A DNA stretch of 11,975 nt from Clostridia bacterium (GTDB lineage: Bacteria > Bacillota > Clostridia > Oscillospirales > CAG-272). The notes under the pieces are model-generated. The model saw only the letters and a list, made by a program, of their open reading frames with translations, was not told where the DNA came from and did no database searches. Of this stretch, positions 5,064 through 11,975 are shown in pieces. The stretch is taken from contig JAFTHJ010000089.1 of NCBI GenBank assembly GCA_017457465.1, positions 1 through 11,975 on the forward strand, written 5' to 3'. The translations under genes and the position numbers were made by a program. Position 1 is the first letter of the stretch; the number at the start of each line of letters is the position of its first letter.

Positions 5064-6839
5064 ATGTTGAGAACACATACCTGTAACGAACTCAGAGCGG
5101 ACCACATAGGTCAGACCGTCACACTGACGGGTTGGCTTGAAACTGTCCGTGACCACGGCGGAGTCCTTTTTGTAGACCTTCGCGACCATTACGGAGTAAC
5201 CCAGATAGTTTTCTCGGACGACGCTATGCTCGCGGGAATCGCGAAAGAGACAGTCGTGCTTATCGAGGGAACCGTAACCAAGAGAGACGAGGAAACAATA
5301 AATGCAAAAATAGACACCGGTATGATAGAGGTGAAGGCGGCAAGAATCGAGGTTCTCGGTCCCTGTCAGCTCGGTCTTCCCTTCGAGATAGACGCTTCTA
5401 CCAATACCCGTGAGGAGGTAAGACTCAAATATCGCTATCTTGACCTCCGAAACAGAAAGATACACGACAATATCGTTCTCCGTTCAAAGATACTCAGCTA
5501 TCTCCGTTCACAGATGGAGGAGCTTGGTTTTATGGAGATACAGACTCCTATTCTGACAGCTTCCTCACCCGAGGGTGCTCGTGACTACCTCGTTCCCAGC
5601 CGTAAGCACAAGGGAAAGTTCTACGCGCTTCCCCAGGCGCCCCAGCAGTTCAAGCAGCTTCTTATGGCTTCGGGCTTTGACCGCTATTTCCAGATAGCTC
5701 CCTGCTTCCGTGACGAAGACGCCCGTCAGGACCGTTCTCCCGGAGAATTCTATCAGCTCGACTTCGAGATGTCTTTCGCTACACAGGAGGACGTATTCGA
5801 GGTTGCGGAGACCGTCGTATATAACACCTTCAAAAAGTTCTCCGACAAGAAGGTATCCAAGCCCCCCTTCAGAAGAATAACCTTTGCCGAGTCTATGCTC
5901 AAATACGGCTCCGACAAGCCCGACCTTCGAAATCCGCTTGAGATACAGGACCTCACAGACTTCTTCGCAAAGCACGAATTTCTTAATATCAACGGCAGAA
6001 CCGTTCCCTTCAAGAACAAGCTTGTTCGCGGTATAGTTGCGAATTATCTTGTAAAGAAGGACGGAGAGGGCGACGGAAAGAAAGCCTTTGAGAAGGCTAT
6101 TGACGCTTATTCGAGAAGCATCGGAATGAAGTTCGGATGCGGATATATAACGCTTGAGGACGGAGAGTTCAAGGGACCTATCGCCAAGTTCCTCACCGAG
6201 GATCAGAAGACGGAGCTCTGTGAGTTTTGCGGAATCAAGGAGGGCGATTCCCTCTTCTTCATCAGTGACAGCGCTTCTGTTATCAACAAACTCGCGGGTG
6301 AGATGAGAACCTGGATAGGAACAGAGCTTGGTCTCGTTAAGAACGATTCCTTTGAGTTCTGCTTTATCGTCGACTTCCCTATGTACGAGTTGAACCCCGA
6401 AACAAACAAGATAGACTTCACGCACAACCCCTTCTCTATGCCCCAAGGCGGTATGGACGCACTTCTCAACAAGGATCCGCTTGAGATATTCGCATATCAG
6501 TATGATATCGTATGTAACGGCGTTGAGCTTTCATCGGGAGCGGTAAGAAACCACAATCCCGAGATAATGAGAAAGGCGTTCGAGATAGCGGGTTACGGTG
6601 AGGATGACCTCAAGGCAAAGTTCGGTGCGCTTGACACCGCGTTCGCTTACGGTGCTCCCCCTCATGCGGGTATGGCTCCCGGTGTTGACAGAATGATAAT
6701 GCTTATCGCCGAGGAGGAAACTATCCGTGACGTTATTGCGTTCCCGCTCAACGGAAACGCGCAGGATCTTATGATGGGCGCTCCCGGTGAGGTTACCGAG
6801 CAGCAGCTCCGTGAAGTGCATATAAAGGTAAGAGACTGA
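5064..6839 (+). CDS. aspS: Aspartyl-tRNA synthetase, bacterial type, probably non-discriminating (Asp/Asn)
   Basis: This class II synthetase charges tRNA(Asp), and probably also tRNA(Asn), with aspartate. It is full length (591 residues; bacterial AspRS about 580-600). An OB-fold anticodon-binding domain (about 1-105) comes first, then the catalytic core with motif 2 CFRDED (C214-D219) and a bacterial GAD insertion (about 300-410). Motif 3 GAPPHAG...GVDR spans 530-543, with the class II Arg at R543. H31 in RDHGG sits where, from memory, non-discriminating AspRS such as the Pseudomonas aeruginosa enzyme has His and E. coli has Leu. With an Asn T-box upstream and gatCAB downstream this supports dual specificity, which is inference. 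The ATG has AAGGAGG 8 nt upstream. Confidence 0.96.
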   Translation: MLRTHTCNELRADHIGQTVTLTGWLETVRDHGGVLFVDLRDHYGVTQIVFSDDAMLAGIAKETVVLIEGTVTKRDEETINAKIDTGMIEVKAARIEVLGPCQLGLPFEIDASTNTREEVRLKYRYLDLRNRKIHDNIVLRSKILSYLRSQMEELGFMEIQTPILTASSPEGARDYLVPSRKHKGKFYALPQAPQQFKQLLMASGFDRYFQIAPCFRDEDARQDRSPGEFYQLDFEMSFATQEDVFEVAETVVYNTFKKFSDKKVSKPPFRRITFAESMLKYGSDKPDLRNPLEIQDLTDFFAKHEFLNINGRTVPFKNKLVRGIVANYLVKKDGEGDGKKAFEKAIDAYSRSIGMKFGCGYITLEDGEFKGPIAKFLTEDQKTELCEFCGIKEGDSLFFISDSASVINKLAGEMRTWIGTELGLVKNDSFEFCFIVDFPMYELNPETNKIDFTHNPFSMPQGGMDALLNKDPLEIFAYQYDIVCNGVELSSGAVRNHNPEIMRKAFEIAGYGEDDLKAKFGALDTAFAYGAPPHAGMAPGVDRMIMLIAEEETIRDVIAFPLNGNAQDLMMGAPGEVTEQQLREVHIKVRD

Positions 6840-6866
6840 TTTTAACTTGATAAAGGAGTTTATTTT

Positions 6867-7148
6867 ATGGAAAGAGATACAATCAGAAGACTTGAGCTAT
6901 TGAACCAGCTCCGTCTTACAGATTCGCAGAAGGACGACGTAATGGCGTTCTTCGCAAAAAGAGAAGATGATCTTAAAGCTCTTGAGAAGATAGACACCGC
7001 CGAAACCGAAAGAATGGTTCACGTTATGCCTATAATGACCGTCGTTCGCGAGGACACGGTTTCCCAGAACTTCTCCCGTGAAGCGCTTCAGGCAGGCGCT
7101 CCCGAGACCGACGAGGGATACTGGTGTGTCCCCAAGGTAGTTGAGTGA
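6867..7148 (+). CDS. gatC: Aspartyl/glutamyl-tRNA amidotransferase subunit C
   Basis: The small subunit that clamps GatA and GatB in the GatCAB amidotransferase. At 93 residues it is the usual size. The N-terminal half is helical and charged (LELLNQLRLTDSQKDDVMAF). The C-terminal half has the family pattern VVREDTVSQNFSREALQAGAPE followed by GYWCVPKVVE, matching the usual REDxV...NAP...FxVPKVV. It lies 27 bp after aspS, with AAAGGAG upstream of the ATG, and 15 bp before gatA, so it is part of one transcript. The first half is divergent, but the conserved tail and position make the call firm. Confidence 0.92.
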   Translation: MERDTIRRLELLNQLRLTDSQKDDVMAFFAKREDDLKALEKIDTAETERMVHVMPIMTVVREDTVSQNFSREALQAGAPETDEGYWCVPKVVE

Positions 7149-7163
7149 TAGGAGGACAGAAAT

Positions 7164-8366
7164 ATGAATGCTTATGCTGTAAAAAAGAATGTATCCTCCG
7201 ATAAGATTATCGTTGCAGACGATATGATGCTCACCGTGGATATGCCCACCACCGCCGGTTCAAAGATGCTTGACGGATATATGAGCTTACTTGAATCCGA
7301 GGCGCTAACCCGCCTTAAGGCTGAAGGTTATGTGCTCGGCGGAAAGGCCGATGTCGGAGAATTCGCGATAGACCTTCTTGGCGAGACCTCATCAAGAGGC
7401 GCTCTGTTTGCCGACGGAGCACTCAAAAACGCTGCGGCGCAGATAGTTGCTTCGGGCGAGGCTTCGGCTGCGATATGTCTTGACGCTAACGGCTCGGTAA
7501 GACGTGCTGCGGCGCAGAGCGGACTTATAAGTCTGAAGCCCACATACGGAACTGTTTCGCGCTACGGTGTTATCCCCGTTGCTTGTTCTGGAGATACGGT
7601 TAGTATTCTCGCGGATAATACGGATACCTGTGGAAATATTATCGATGTTATCGCCGGACACGACGCAAAGGACGGAACCAGCCTTTCCGACGAGCTTTGC
7701 TCAAAGCTCAAAAAGAGCGCGGAATACTCCCCTGTCCGCCGTGTGGCTCTCCTCACCTCTATGACAGACGGAATCGATGCTGACGTTAAGGCAAAGCTTG
7801 ACGCGGCTGTTGAGGCACTCACAAAGAGCGGAGTTGAGGTCGTATCCGTTGAAAATGAAATCATTGCTTCGGCAAGACCCGCTTGGAACGTGCTTATGAG
7901 CGCAGAGCTTTGCAACAACGTATCGCGATATGACGGTGTTAAATACGGCTACCGCGCACAAAGCTTCAACGGAATCGACGAGCTTTACACAAACAGCCGT
8001 ACAGAGGCGTTTGGCGATTTGCTTAAAACGGCTATAATCTTCGGTTCGGAAACTCTCTCCACCGAAAACTATATGAAGGTGTACGATAAGTGTCTCCGTG
8101 TGCGCAGAGTGATAGTTGAGGAATTTGCGAAGATATTCGGCGAGTTTGATGCTATCCTTATGCCCACCTGCTCCTCGCTCTCTTATACCGAGGAACAGAT
8201 AGCGAATAACCGTCACCTTGCATTCGAGGAAAACTTCTATACAGCTCCCGCGTCTATAAGCGGACTCCCCGCGGTAGTGGCGGGCGGAGTTCAGCTCGTC
8301 GGAAGCGCTTTCACCGAGAGAGCATTGCTCACAGCGGCGAAAATAATCGCAAAGGAGGGCAGATAA
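7164..8366 (+). CDS. gatA: GatA-like amidase subunit, shortened and apparently catalytically degenerate
   Basis: By position and homology this is GatA, the glutaminase subunit that feeds ammonia to GatB. Clear family segments are TTAGSKML (29-36), GKADVGEFAI, SLKPTYGTVSRYG (123-135), AGHD, SRYDGVKYGYR and SISGLPAVVAGG. It has 400 residues against about 485. The N-terminal ~70 residues are absent, and a segment before the amidase signature is shortened. Against the S. aureus enzyme (alignment from memory) the nucleophile Ser178 is kept as S111 (NGSVRR), Lys79 falls on A18/D19, and cis-Ser154 falls on L87 (GALKNAAA for GGSSGGSA). The Arg-Arg pair near the Gln site is T289/A290, and Asp425 is N357. 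The start is fixed by AGGAGG at 7150-7155 and an in-frame stop at 7149-7151. The frame is unbroken and the operon position kept, so a maintained pseudoenzyme or altered subunit is likelier than a decaying gene. Confidence 0.85.
   Translation: MNAYAVKKNVSSDKIIVADDMMLTVDMPTTAGSKMLDGYMSLLESEALTRLKAEGYVLGGKADVGEFAIDLLGETSSRGALFADGALKNAAAQIVASGEASAAICLDANGSVRRAAAQSGLISLKPTYGTVSRYGVIPVACSGDTVSILADNTDTCGNIIDVIAGHDAKDGTSLSDELCSKLKKSAEYSPVRRVALLTSMTDGIDADVKAKLDAAVEALTKSGVEVVSVENEIIASARPAWNVLMSAELCNNVSRYDGVKYGYRAQSFNGIDELYTNSRTEAFGDLLKTAIIFGSETLSTENYMKVYDKCLRVRRVIVEEFAKIFGEFDAILMPTCSSLSYTEEQIANNRHLAFEENFYTAPASISGLPAVVAGGVQLVGSAFTERALLTAAKIIAKEGR
8351..8359 (+). promoter_or_regulatory. gatB ribosome binding site inside the end of gatA
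   Basis: AAAGGAGGG lies in the last codons of gatA, 8 nt before the gatB ATG. With only 1 bp between the gatA stop and that ATG, the two genes are probably translationally coupled, giving matched subunit amounts. Confidence 0.85.
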
Positions 8367-8367
8367 T

Positions 8368-9810
8368 ATGAAATACGAAACAGTCATAGGACTTGAGGTT
8401 CACGTTGAACTTGCCACAAGCTCAAAGATATTCTGCTCCTGCTCCGCTCATTCCTACGGTGCTGAACCTAACTCTCACGTTTGCCCCGCTTGCTGCGGTA
8501 TGCCGGGTATGCTTCCTGTTGTAAACAAAAGAGTTGTTGATTATGGAATGAAGGCGGGTATGATGCTGGGCTGCCACATCAACCGCACTACAACCTTTGA
8601 TAAAAAGAGCTACTACTACCCCGACCTCCCCGCCGCTTATCAGACAACGCAATGGTTTGCGCCTGTCGCCGTAAACGGACTCGTTGAAATAGAAACCTCA
8701 AAGGGCAAAAAGAATATCCGCATAAAGCAGATACACATGGAGGAGGACGCGGGTAAGCTAGTTCACGACATACGCGAGGACACAACGCACGTTGACTTCA
8801 ACCGTACCAGTGTTCCGCTTATTGAGATAGTCAGCCAGCCAGACCTTTCAAGCGCTGAAGAGGTCGAGGCATATCTTGAGCGACTCAAGACACTTCTCCG
8901 CTATGCGAGAGTTGCAGAATGTGAGATGGCTCACGGAACTATGCGTTGTGACGTAAACCTCTCGGTTCGTCCCGAGGGCAGCGACAAGCTCGGTGTCAGA
9001 GCCGAGATGAAAAATATGAACTCTCTCGAGGCAATTAAACGCGCCATAGAGTACGAGACGGCAAGACACATTGACGCTATTGAAAACGGAACCGAGGTGC
9101 TCAAGCAGGAAACCCGACGCTGGGATGATATCAAGGGCAAGAGCTACGCTATGAGAACGAAGGAGACCGCGGGTGATTACCGCTACTTCCCCGACCCCAA
9201 CGTAATGCCTGTAGTTATCGACGACGAGTGGTTTGACTCTATCAAGCGCTCACTCCCCGAGTTCCCCGAGGTCAAGCGCGACAGATATATCACAGAATAC
9301 GGTCTTGGCGAGTATGACGCAGAGCAGCTCATAAAGAGTATCGCCCTGTGCGATTGCTTTGAGGATGCCTATGCGGTATGCAAGTCTGCAAAGGATGCCG
9401 CAAACTGGATGATATCCGAGGTTATGAGCATACTCAACGCCAGAAAGATGACCTACGATATGCTCGATATCAGCGGTAAGGCGCTCGGAGAGCTTATATT
9501 GCTCGTTACGGGCAGCAAGGTCGGAAGAGCTAACGCCAAAAAGATTCTCGCGGCTATGTTCGATGATCCCACAATAGAGCCTACAGCTTATGCGGAGGCT
9601 AACGGATTTGTTATGTCTAACGATACCGGAAAAGTAGAGGCTGTCGTTAAGGCGGCGGTTGAAGCCGATCCCAAGGCTGTTGCCGACTATAAGGGCGGCA
9701 AGGAAAAGGCGCTTATGGCTCTCTTCGGAAAGTGTATGAAGGAGCTTAAGGGCAACTGCGACCCGCAGGTTCTGAAGACTATCCTTATAGATTATATCTC
9801 TAAAGTTTAA
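8368..9810 (+). CDS. gatB: Aspartyl/glutamyl-tRNA amidotransferase subunit B
   Basis: The kinase/transamidase subunit: it binds misacylated Asp-tRNA(Asn) or Glu-tRNA(Gln), activates the side-chain carboxylate with ATP and amidates it with ammonia. Full length (480 residues; usual 475-480). VIGLEVHVEL puts E10 and H12 where the S. aureus catalytic/metal residues are, and E125 (in QIHMEEDAGK) matches the third. CSC (23-25) and CPACC (39-43) form the zinc knuckle. DKKSYYYPDLP (78-88) and QPDLSSAEEVEAYL follow. The helical and YqeY-like tail domains (about 300-480) end with GGKEKALMALFGKCMKELKG. Small departures from consensus (KSYYYPDLPAAY for the usual KNYFYPDLPKGY) are present, but no key residue is lost, in contrast to its partner GatA. 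Confidence 0.96.
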   Translation: MKYETVIGLEVHVELATSSKIFCSCSAHSYGAEPNSHVCPACCGMPGMLPVVNKRVVDYGMKAGMMLGCHINRTTTFDKKSYYYPDLPAAYQTTQWFAPVAVNGLVEIETSKGKKNIRIKQIHMEEDAGKLVHDIREDTTHVDFNRTSVPLIEIVSQPDLSSAEEVEAYLERLKTLLRYARVAECEMAHGTMRCDVNLSVRPEGSDKLGVRAEMKNMNSLEAIKRAIEYETARHIDAIENGTEVLKQETRRWDDIKGKSYAMRTKETAGDYRYFPDPNVMPVVIDDEWFDSIKRSLPEFPEVKRDRYITEYGLGEYDAEQLIKSIALCDCFEDAYAVCKSAKDAANWMISEVMSILNARKMTYDMLDISGKALGELILLVTGSKVGRANAKKILAAMFDDPTIEPTAYAEANGFVMSNDTGKVEAVVKAAVEADPKAVADYKGGKEKALMALFGKCMKELKGNCDPQVLKTILIDYISKV

Positions 9811-9816
9811 TTTTCC

Positions 9817-9863
9817 AACACCGAAATTCTTCCGAGCGGGAGAATTTCGGTGTTCTGTTTTTT
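9817..9863 (+). terminator. Intrinsic terminator of the aspS-gatCAB operon
   Basis: A 17-bp stem (9817-9833 with 9838-9854, one G-T pair), loop GAGC, then CTG and six T. It lies 7 bp after the gatB stop. Confidence 0.96.
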
Positions 9864-10011
9864 ATCTCCGTAGAACCGCCGTAAGCGGCTCCTCAAGATG
9901 GAAAAATTGCGTTTTTCATAAATGGGCAAATCTTTCTTTTCCGTTTCTGCAAATCCTTGAAAATACTGTGAAATTTATTGAAAATCATCAAATATTTTTT
10001 CGAAAATAGCC
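9864..10011. other. Intergenic stretch between the gatB terminator and the nagA promoter
   Basis: Increasingly AT-rich towards nagA. It holds one small hairpin (GCCG-TAAG-CGGC near 9870-9881) and runs of A and T, among them two TTGAAAAT copies. I see no coding frame with a ribosome site and no recognisable operator. Confidence 0.5.
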
Positions 10012-10040
10012 TTGTTTTATTTGATTTTATATGATATAAT
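10012..10040 (+). promoter_or_regulatory. Promoter of nagA (extended -10)
   Basis: -35 TTGTTT (10012-10017), spacer 17 bp, -10 TATAAT (10035-10040) with TG one base upstream (TGATATAAT). The weaker -35 box is offset by the extended -10. The leader is about 50 nt, and no clear operator repeat is visible in it. Confidence 0.8.
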
Positions 10041-10096
10041 CTTCAAAAATAAAGATTGAGATTTTTATTTATTTTTTAAGAAAAGAGGTCAGGATT

Positions 10097-11236
10097 ATGA
10101 AGTGTATAATCGGGGCAAAGATTCTGTTGCCCGACTCAACCGTTGAGGGCAAGGCTTTGCTTTTCGACGAAAAAATCATTGGCGTCGTATCCGAGTCGGA
10201 TATTCCCGCCGAAGCAGAGGTTATATCCGCTGATGGATGTTATGTCGCGCCGGGTCTCGTTGACGTACATATACACGGCTATCTGAACGAGGACGCATCC
10301 GACGGACGTGCCGAGGGCATTCGCAAAATGGCAGAGGGAGTTATGAAGAACGGTGTTACTACCTTCCTGCCCACAACCATGACGGTTTCTATGGAGGAGC
10401 TTGAGACGGCGCTTGATGCGGTTCGCTCTCTCAAGGCGGAAAGCGTAAGCTGGAACGGCGCTTATATCGCGGGAGTTCACGCAGAGGGACCGTTTATCAA
10501 TGAAAACAAAAAAGGCGCTCAAGCGGCTGAACACATCAAACGCCCCGACGCCGATTGGATAATCGCGAACAAGGATATAATCAAGCTTTGCACAATAGCT
10601 CCCGAAACAGAGGGTGGCTATGAGGCTATCAAAAAGATAAGAGAAAACAGTGATGTGCGAGTATCTGTCGGACATACCGACGCGACCTTTGAGGAGGCTA
10701 TGAAGGCATTCGAATGCGGCGCTACGCACGTAACGCACCTCTTCAACGCGCAAACTCCCCTTCACCACCGTAAGCCCGGTGTTGTCGGCGCGGGACTCGC
10801 AAGTAATGCTTACACAGAGCTTATCGGTGACACGTTCCACGTTCACCCCGGACTTTTCCAGATGGTAGCAAACTGTAAGGGGGATAAGCTTGTGCTTATA
10901 ACCGACTGTACAAGAGCTGGCGGTATGCCCGACGGAGAATACACTCTCGGCGGACAAAAGATATTCGTTAAGAGTATTCAGTGTCTGCTTGAGGACGGCA
11001 CTATCGCGGGAAGTGTGCTCAAGCTCAATGAGGCTGTTAAGAATATGAGAGCGCACACAACCCTTCCCCTCCATAAGATAGTCGCTGCCGCTTCTCTCAA
11101 CCCCGCAAATGCCATTGGTATAGGTGACCGCAAGGGCTCACTTGAAGCGGGTAAAGATGCGGATATCATTATAACCGATATGAATTTTGACATAAAGAAA
11201 ACTATAATACAAGGAGAAATCAGATATGAAGCTTAA
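10097..11236 (+). CDS. nagA: N-acetylglucosamine-6-phosphate deacetylase
   Basis: This amidohydrolase removes acetate from N-acetylglucosamine 6-phosphate, giving glucosamine 6-phosphate for amino-sugar breakdown or cell-wall recycling; it acts in the cytoplasm. It has 379 residues (usual 375-390). The metal and catalytic pattern is complete: HIH (H58, H60), HAEGPF (E130), GHTDAT (H193), THLFNA (H214) and the catalytic Asp D270 in LITDCTRAGG. The C-terminal NPANAIGIGDRKGSLEAGKDADIII is typical of amidohydrolases. The ATG has AGAGG 8 nt upstream. It overlaps the ROK-like gene by 11 bp, consistent with one sugar-processing unit. Confidence 0.96.
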   Translation: MKCIIGAKILLPDSTVEGKALLFDEKIIGVVSESDIPAEAEVISADGCYVAPGLVDVHIHGYLNEDASDGRAEGIRKMAEGVMKNGVTTFLPTTMTVSMEELETALDAVRSLKAESVSWNGAYIAGVHAEGPFINENKKGAQAAEHIKRPDADWIIANKDIIKLCTIAPETEGGYEAIKKIRENSDVRVSVGHTDATFEEAMKAFECGATHVTHLFNAQTPLHHRKPGVVGAGLASNAYTELIGDTFHVHPGLFQMVANCKGDKLVLITDCTRAGGMPDGEYTLGGQKIFVKSIQCLLEDGTIAGSVLKLNEAVKNMRAHTTLPLHKIVAAASLNPANAIGIGDRKGSLEAGKDADIIITDMNFDIKKTIIQGEIRYEA

Positions 11237-11975
11237 GGTTGAGGCAATTTTAGACAAGGGATTCAAGCCTATGGTTCTGGTATACCGTGAGTTCACCGAG
11301 GCAGCAAAGGCTGCGGGTGGTAACAGACTGGTTATCGGAATCGAAAGAAACAAGGGATACGTAAGCGTATTCGAGACCGTTGTTTACCCCGATGGAACGG
11401 GACACGACGATGAAAACTACGAATTCATTGAAAGAATCGTAAAGAGCCTTATCTGGATAAGAGGCGGACACAAGATTATAATCGCGGGTTCGAAACTTAT
11501 CGCCGACAGACTCGCAGAGGCTTATACGCCAAACGGCGCTCGCGGATTCGACTGGGGCGTTATGACCAAGGTTTATGAAACCCCTGTCACAGTTGAATAC
11601 AGAGATATAAAGGACGCGCCCGTAAATAAAGAAAACGCAGCTCCCGTAGGCAGACATCTTGACGGCTGCCGTATCGGATTTGACGCGGGCGGAAGCGACA
11701 GAAAGGTAAGCGCCGTTATCGACGGTAAGAGCGTTTACAGCGAGGAGGTCGTATGGTTCCCAAAGACTAATTCCGACCCCCAGTATCACTATGACGGAAT
11801 TCTCGCGGCTATGAAGTCCGCGGCTGCTCATATGCCTCGCGTTGACGCTATCGGCGTTTCCTCCGCGGGTATTTATGTTGACAACAAGATAAAGATAGCT
11901 TCCCTCTTCCTCAAGGTATCCGACGAGGATTTTGAGGCTAAATGTAAGAATATGTACATAGACGTTGCAAAGGAA
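11226..11975 (+). CDS. ROK-type sugar kinase-like protein with an N-terminal extension (partial, cut by window edge)
   Basis: An ATG at 11226 (AAGGAG 8-9 nt upstream) opens a frame of exactly 250 codons with no stop before the right edge. It overlaps the end of nagA by 11 bp in another frame. From about residue 148 it reads CRIGFDAGGSDRK, the D-x-GG-[ST]-x-x-K phosphate-binding loop that opens ROK kinases and regulators (D153, K160). VSAVIDGKSVYSEEVVW, then DAIGVSSAGIYVDNKI, follow as expected in the ROK first lobe. The ~145 residues before it are not a helix-turn-helix as in NagC-type regulators. They read like an alpha/beta domain (NRLVIGIERNKGYVSVFET, then HKIIIAGSKLIADRLAE). The true length and the ATP site are outside the window. 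With nagA upstream, an amino-sugar kinase or sensor is plausible but inferred. Confidence 0.85.
   Translation, partial: MKLKVEAILDKGFKPMVLVYREFTEAAKAAGGNRLVIGIERNKGYVSVFETVVYPDGTGHDDENYEFIERIVKSLIWIRGGHKIIIAGSKLIADRLAEAYTPNGARGFDWGVMTKVYETPVTVEYRDIKDAPVNKENAAPVGRHLDGCRIGFDAGGSDRKVSAVIDGKSVYSEEVVWFPKTNSDPQYHYDGILAAMKSAAAHMPRVDAIGVSSAGIYVDNKIKIASLFLKVSDEDFEAKCKNMYIDVAKE

Noticed and set aside
4882..5076. Small antisense frame across the T-box
   Set aside because: The region is fully explained as a structured RNA leader on the plus strand.
5565..6446. Long antisense open frame (293 codons) opposite aspS
   Set aside because: It mirrors codon bias in the conserved aspS gene, has no recognisable domain, and the real gene is certain. 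The same holds for other antisense frames over aspS, gatA and gatB.
7164..8366. gatA as a frameshifted or decaying pseudogene
   Set aside because: The frame is continuous, ribosome sites on both sides are excellent, and conserved family segments lie along its whole length; loss of active-site residues alone does not make it a pseudogene.
10136..11074. Antisense open frame of 312 codons opposite nagA
   Set aside because: nagA is complete with all motifs; the antisense translation is Ser/Val/Leu-rich without domain or promoter.
11250..11831. Antisense open frame of 193 codons at the right end
   Set aside because: It lies opposite the ROK-like gene, which has a ribosome site, conserved motifs and an unbroken frame.

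Overview
The window looks like chromosomal DNA from a Gram-positive anaerobe of the Clostridia, most likely the Ruminococcus/Oscillospiraceae side. The evidence is strong AGGAGG-type ribosome sites, TTGACA/TATAAT promoters with 17-bp spacers, a T-box riboswitch, the tRNA-dependent asparagine route (aspS with gatCAB) and a clostridial-style lipoprotein. The genus-level guess is inference. I see no tRNA, rRNA, CRISPR array, insertion sequence or phage gene.

Left part (1-3525) runs on the minus strand. From the centre outwards it holds a flavin-reductase-like protein with its own promoter, a lipoprotein with a GTG start, a metallophosphoesterase and an unrecognised 125-residue protein. The last three are tightly spaced and end at a hairpin-plus-T-run terminator (732-792). 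Beyond that lies idi (type I isopentenyl-diphosphate isomerase), with a well-formed promoter, followed 3 bp after its stop by the first 17 codons of another gene that runs off the left edge. By eye this block is more AT-rich than the right part.

Centre (3559-9863, plus strand). A perfect-consensus promoter drives an asparaginase-family gene. Then comes a second promoter, a complete T-box leader whose specifier reads AAC (Asn), and the four-gene operon aspS-gatC-gatA-gatB, closed by a 17-bp terminator. Together these make Asn-tRNA(Asn) in two steps: a non-discriminating AspRS loads Asp onto tRNA(Asn), and GatCAB amidates it. The T-box would switch the operon on when tRNA(Asn) is uncharged. The striking point is GatA. 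It is only 400 residues, lacks the usual N-terminal part, and appears to have lost the catalytic Lys, the cis-Ser and both glutamine-binding residues, keeping only the nucleophilic Ser. GatB and GatC look intact. The upstream asparaginase homologue also seems to lack its catalytic Lys.

Right part (10012-11975, plus strand). A promoter with an extended -10 drives nagA (N-acetylglucosamine-6-phosphate deacetylase). It overlaps by 11 bp a ROK-type sugar kinase-like gene with an unusual ~145-residue N-terminal region, which continues past the right edge.
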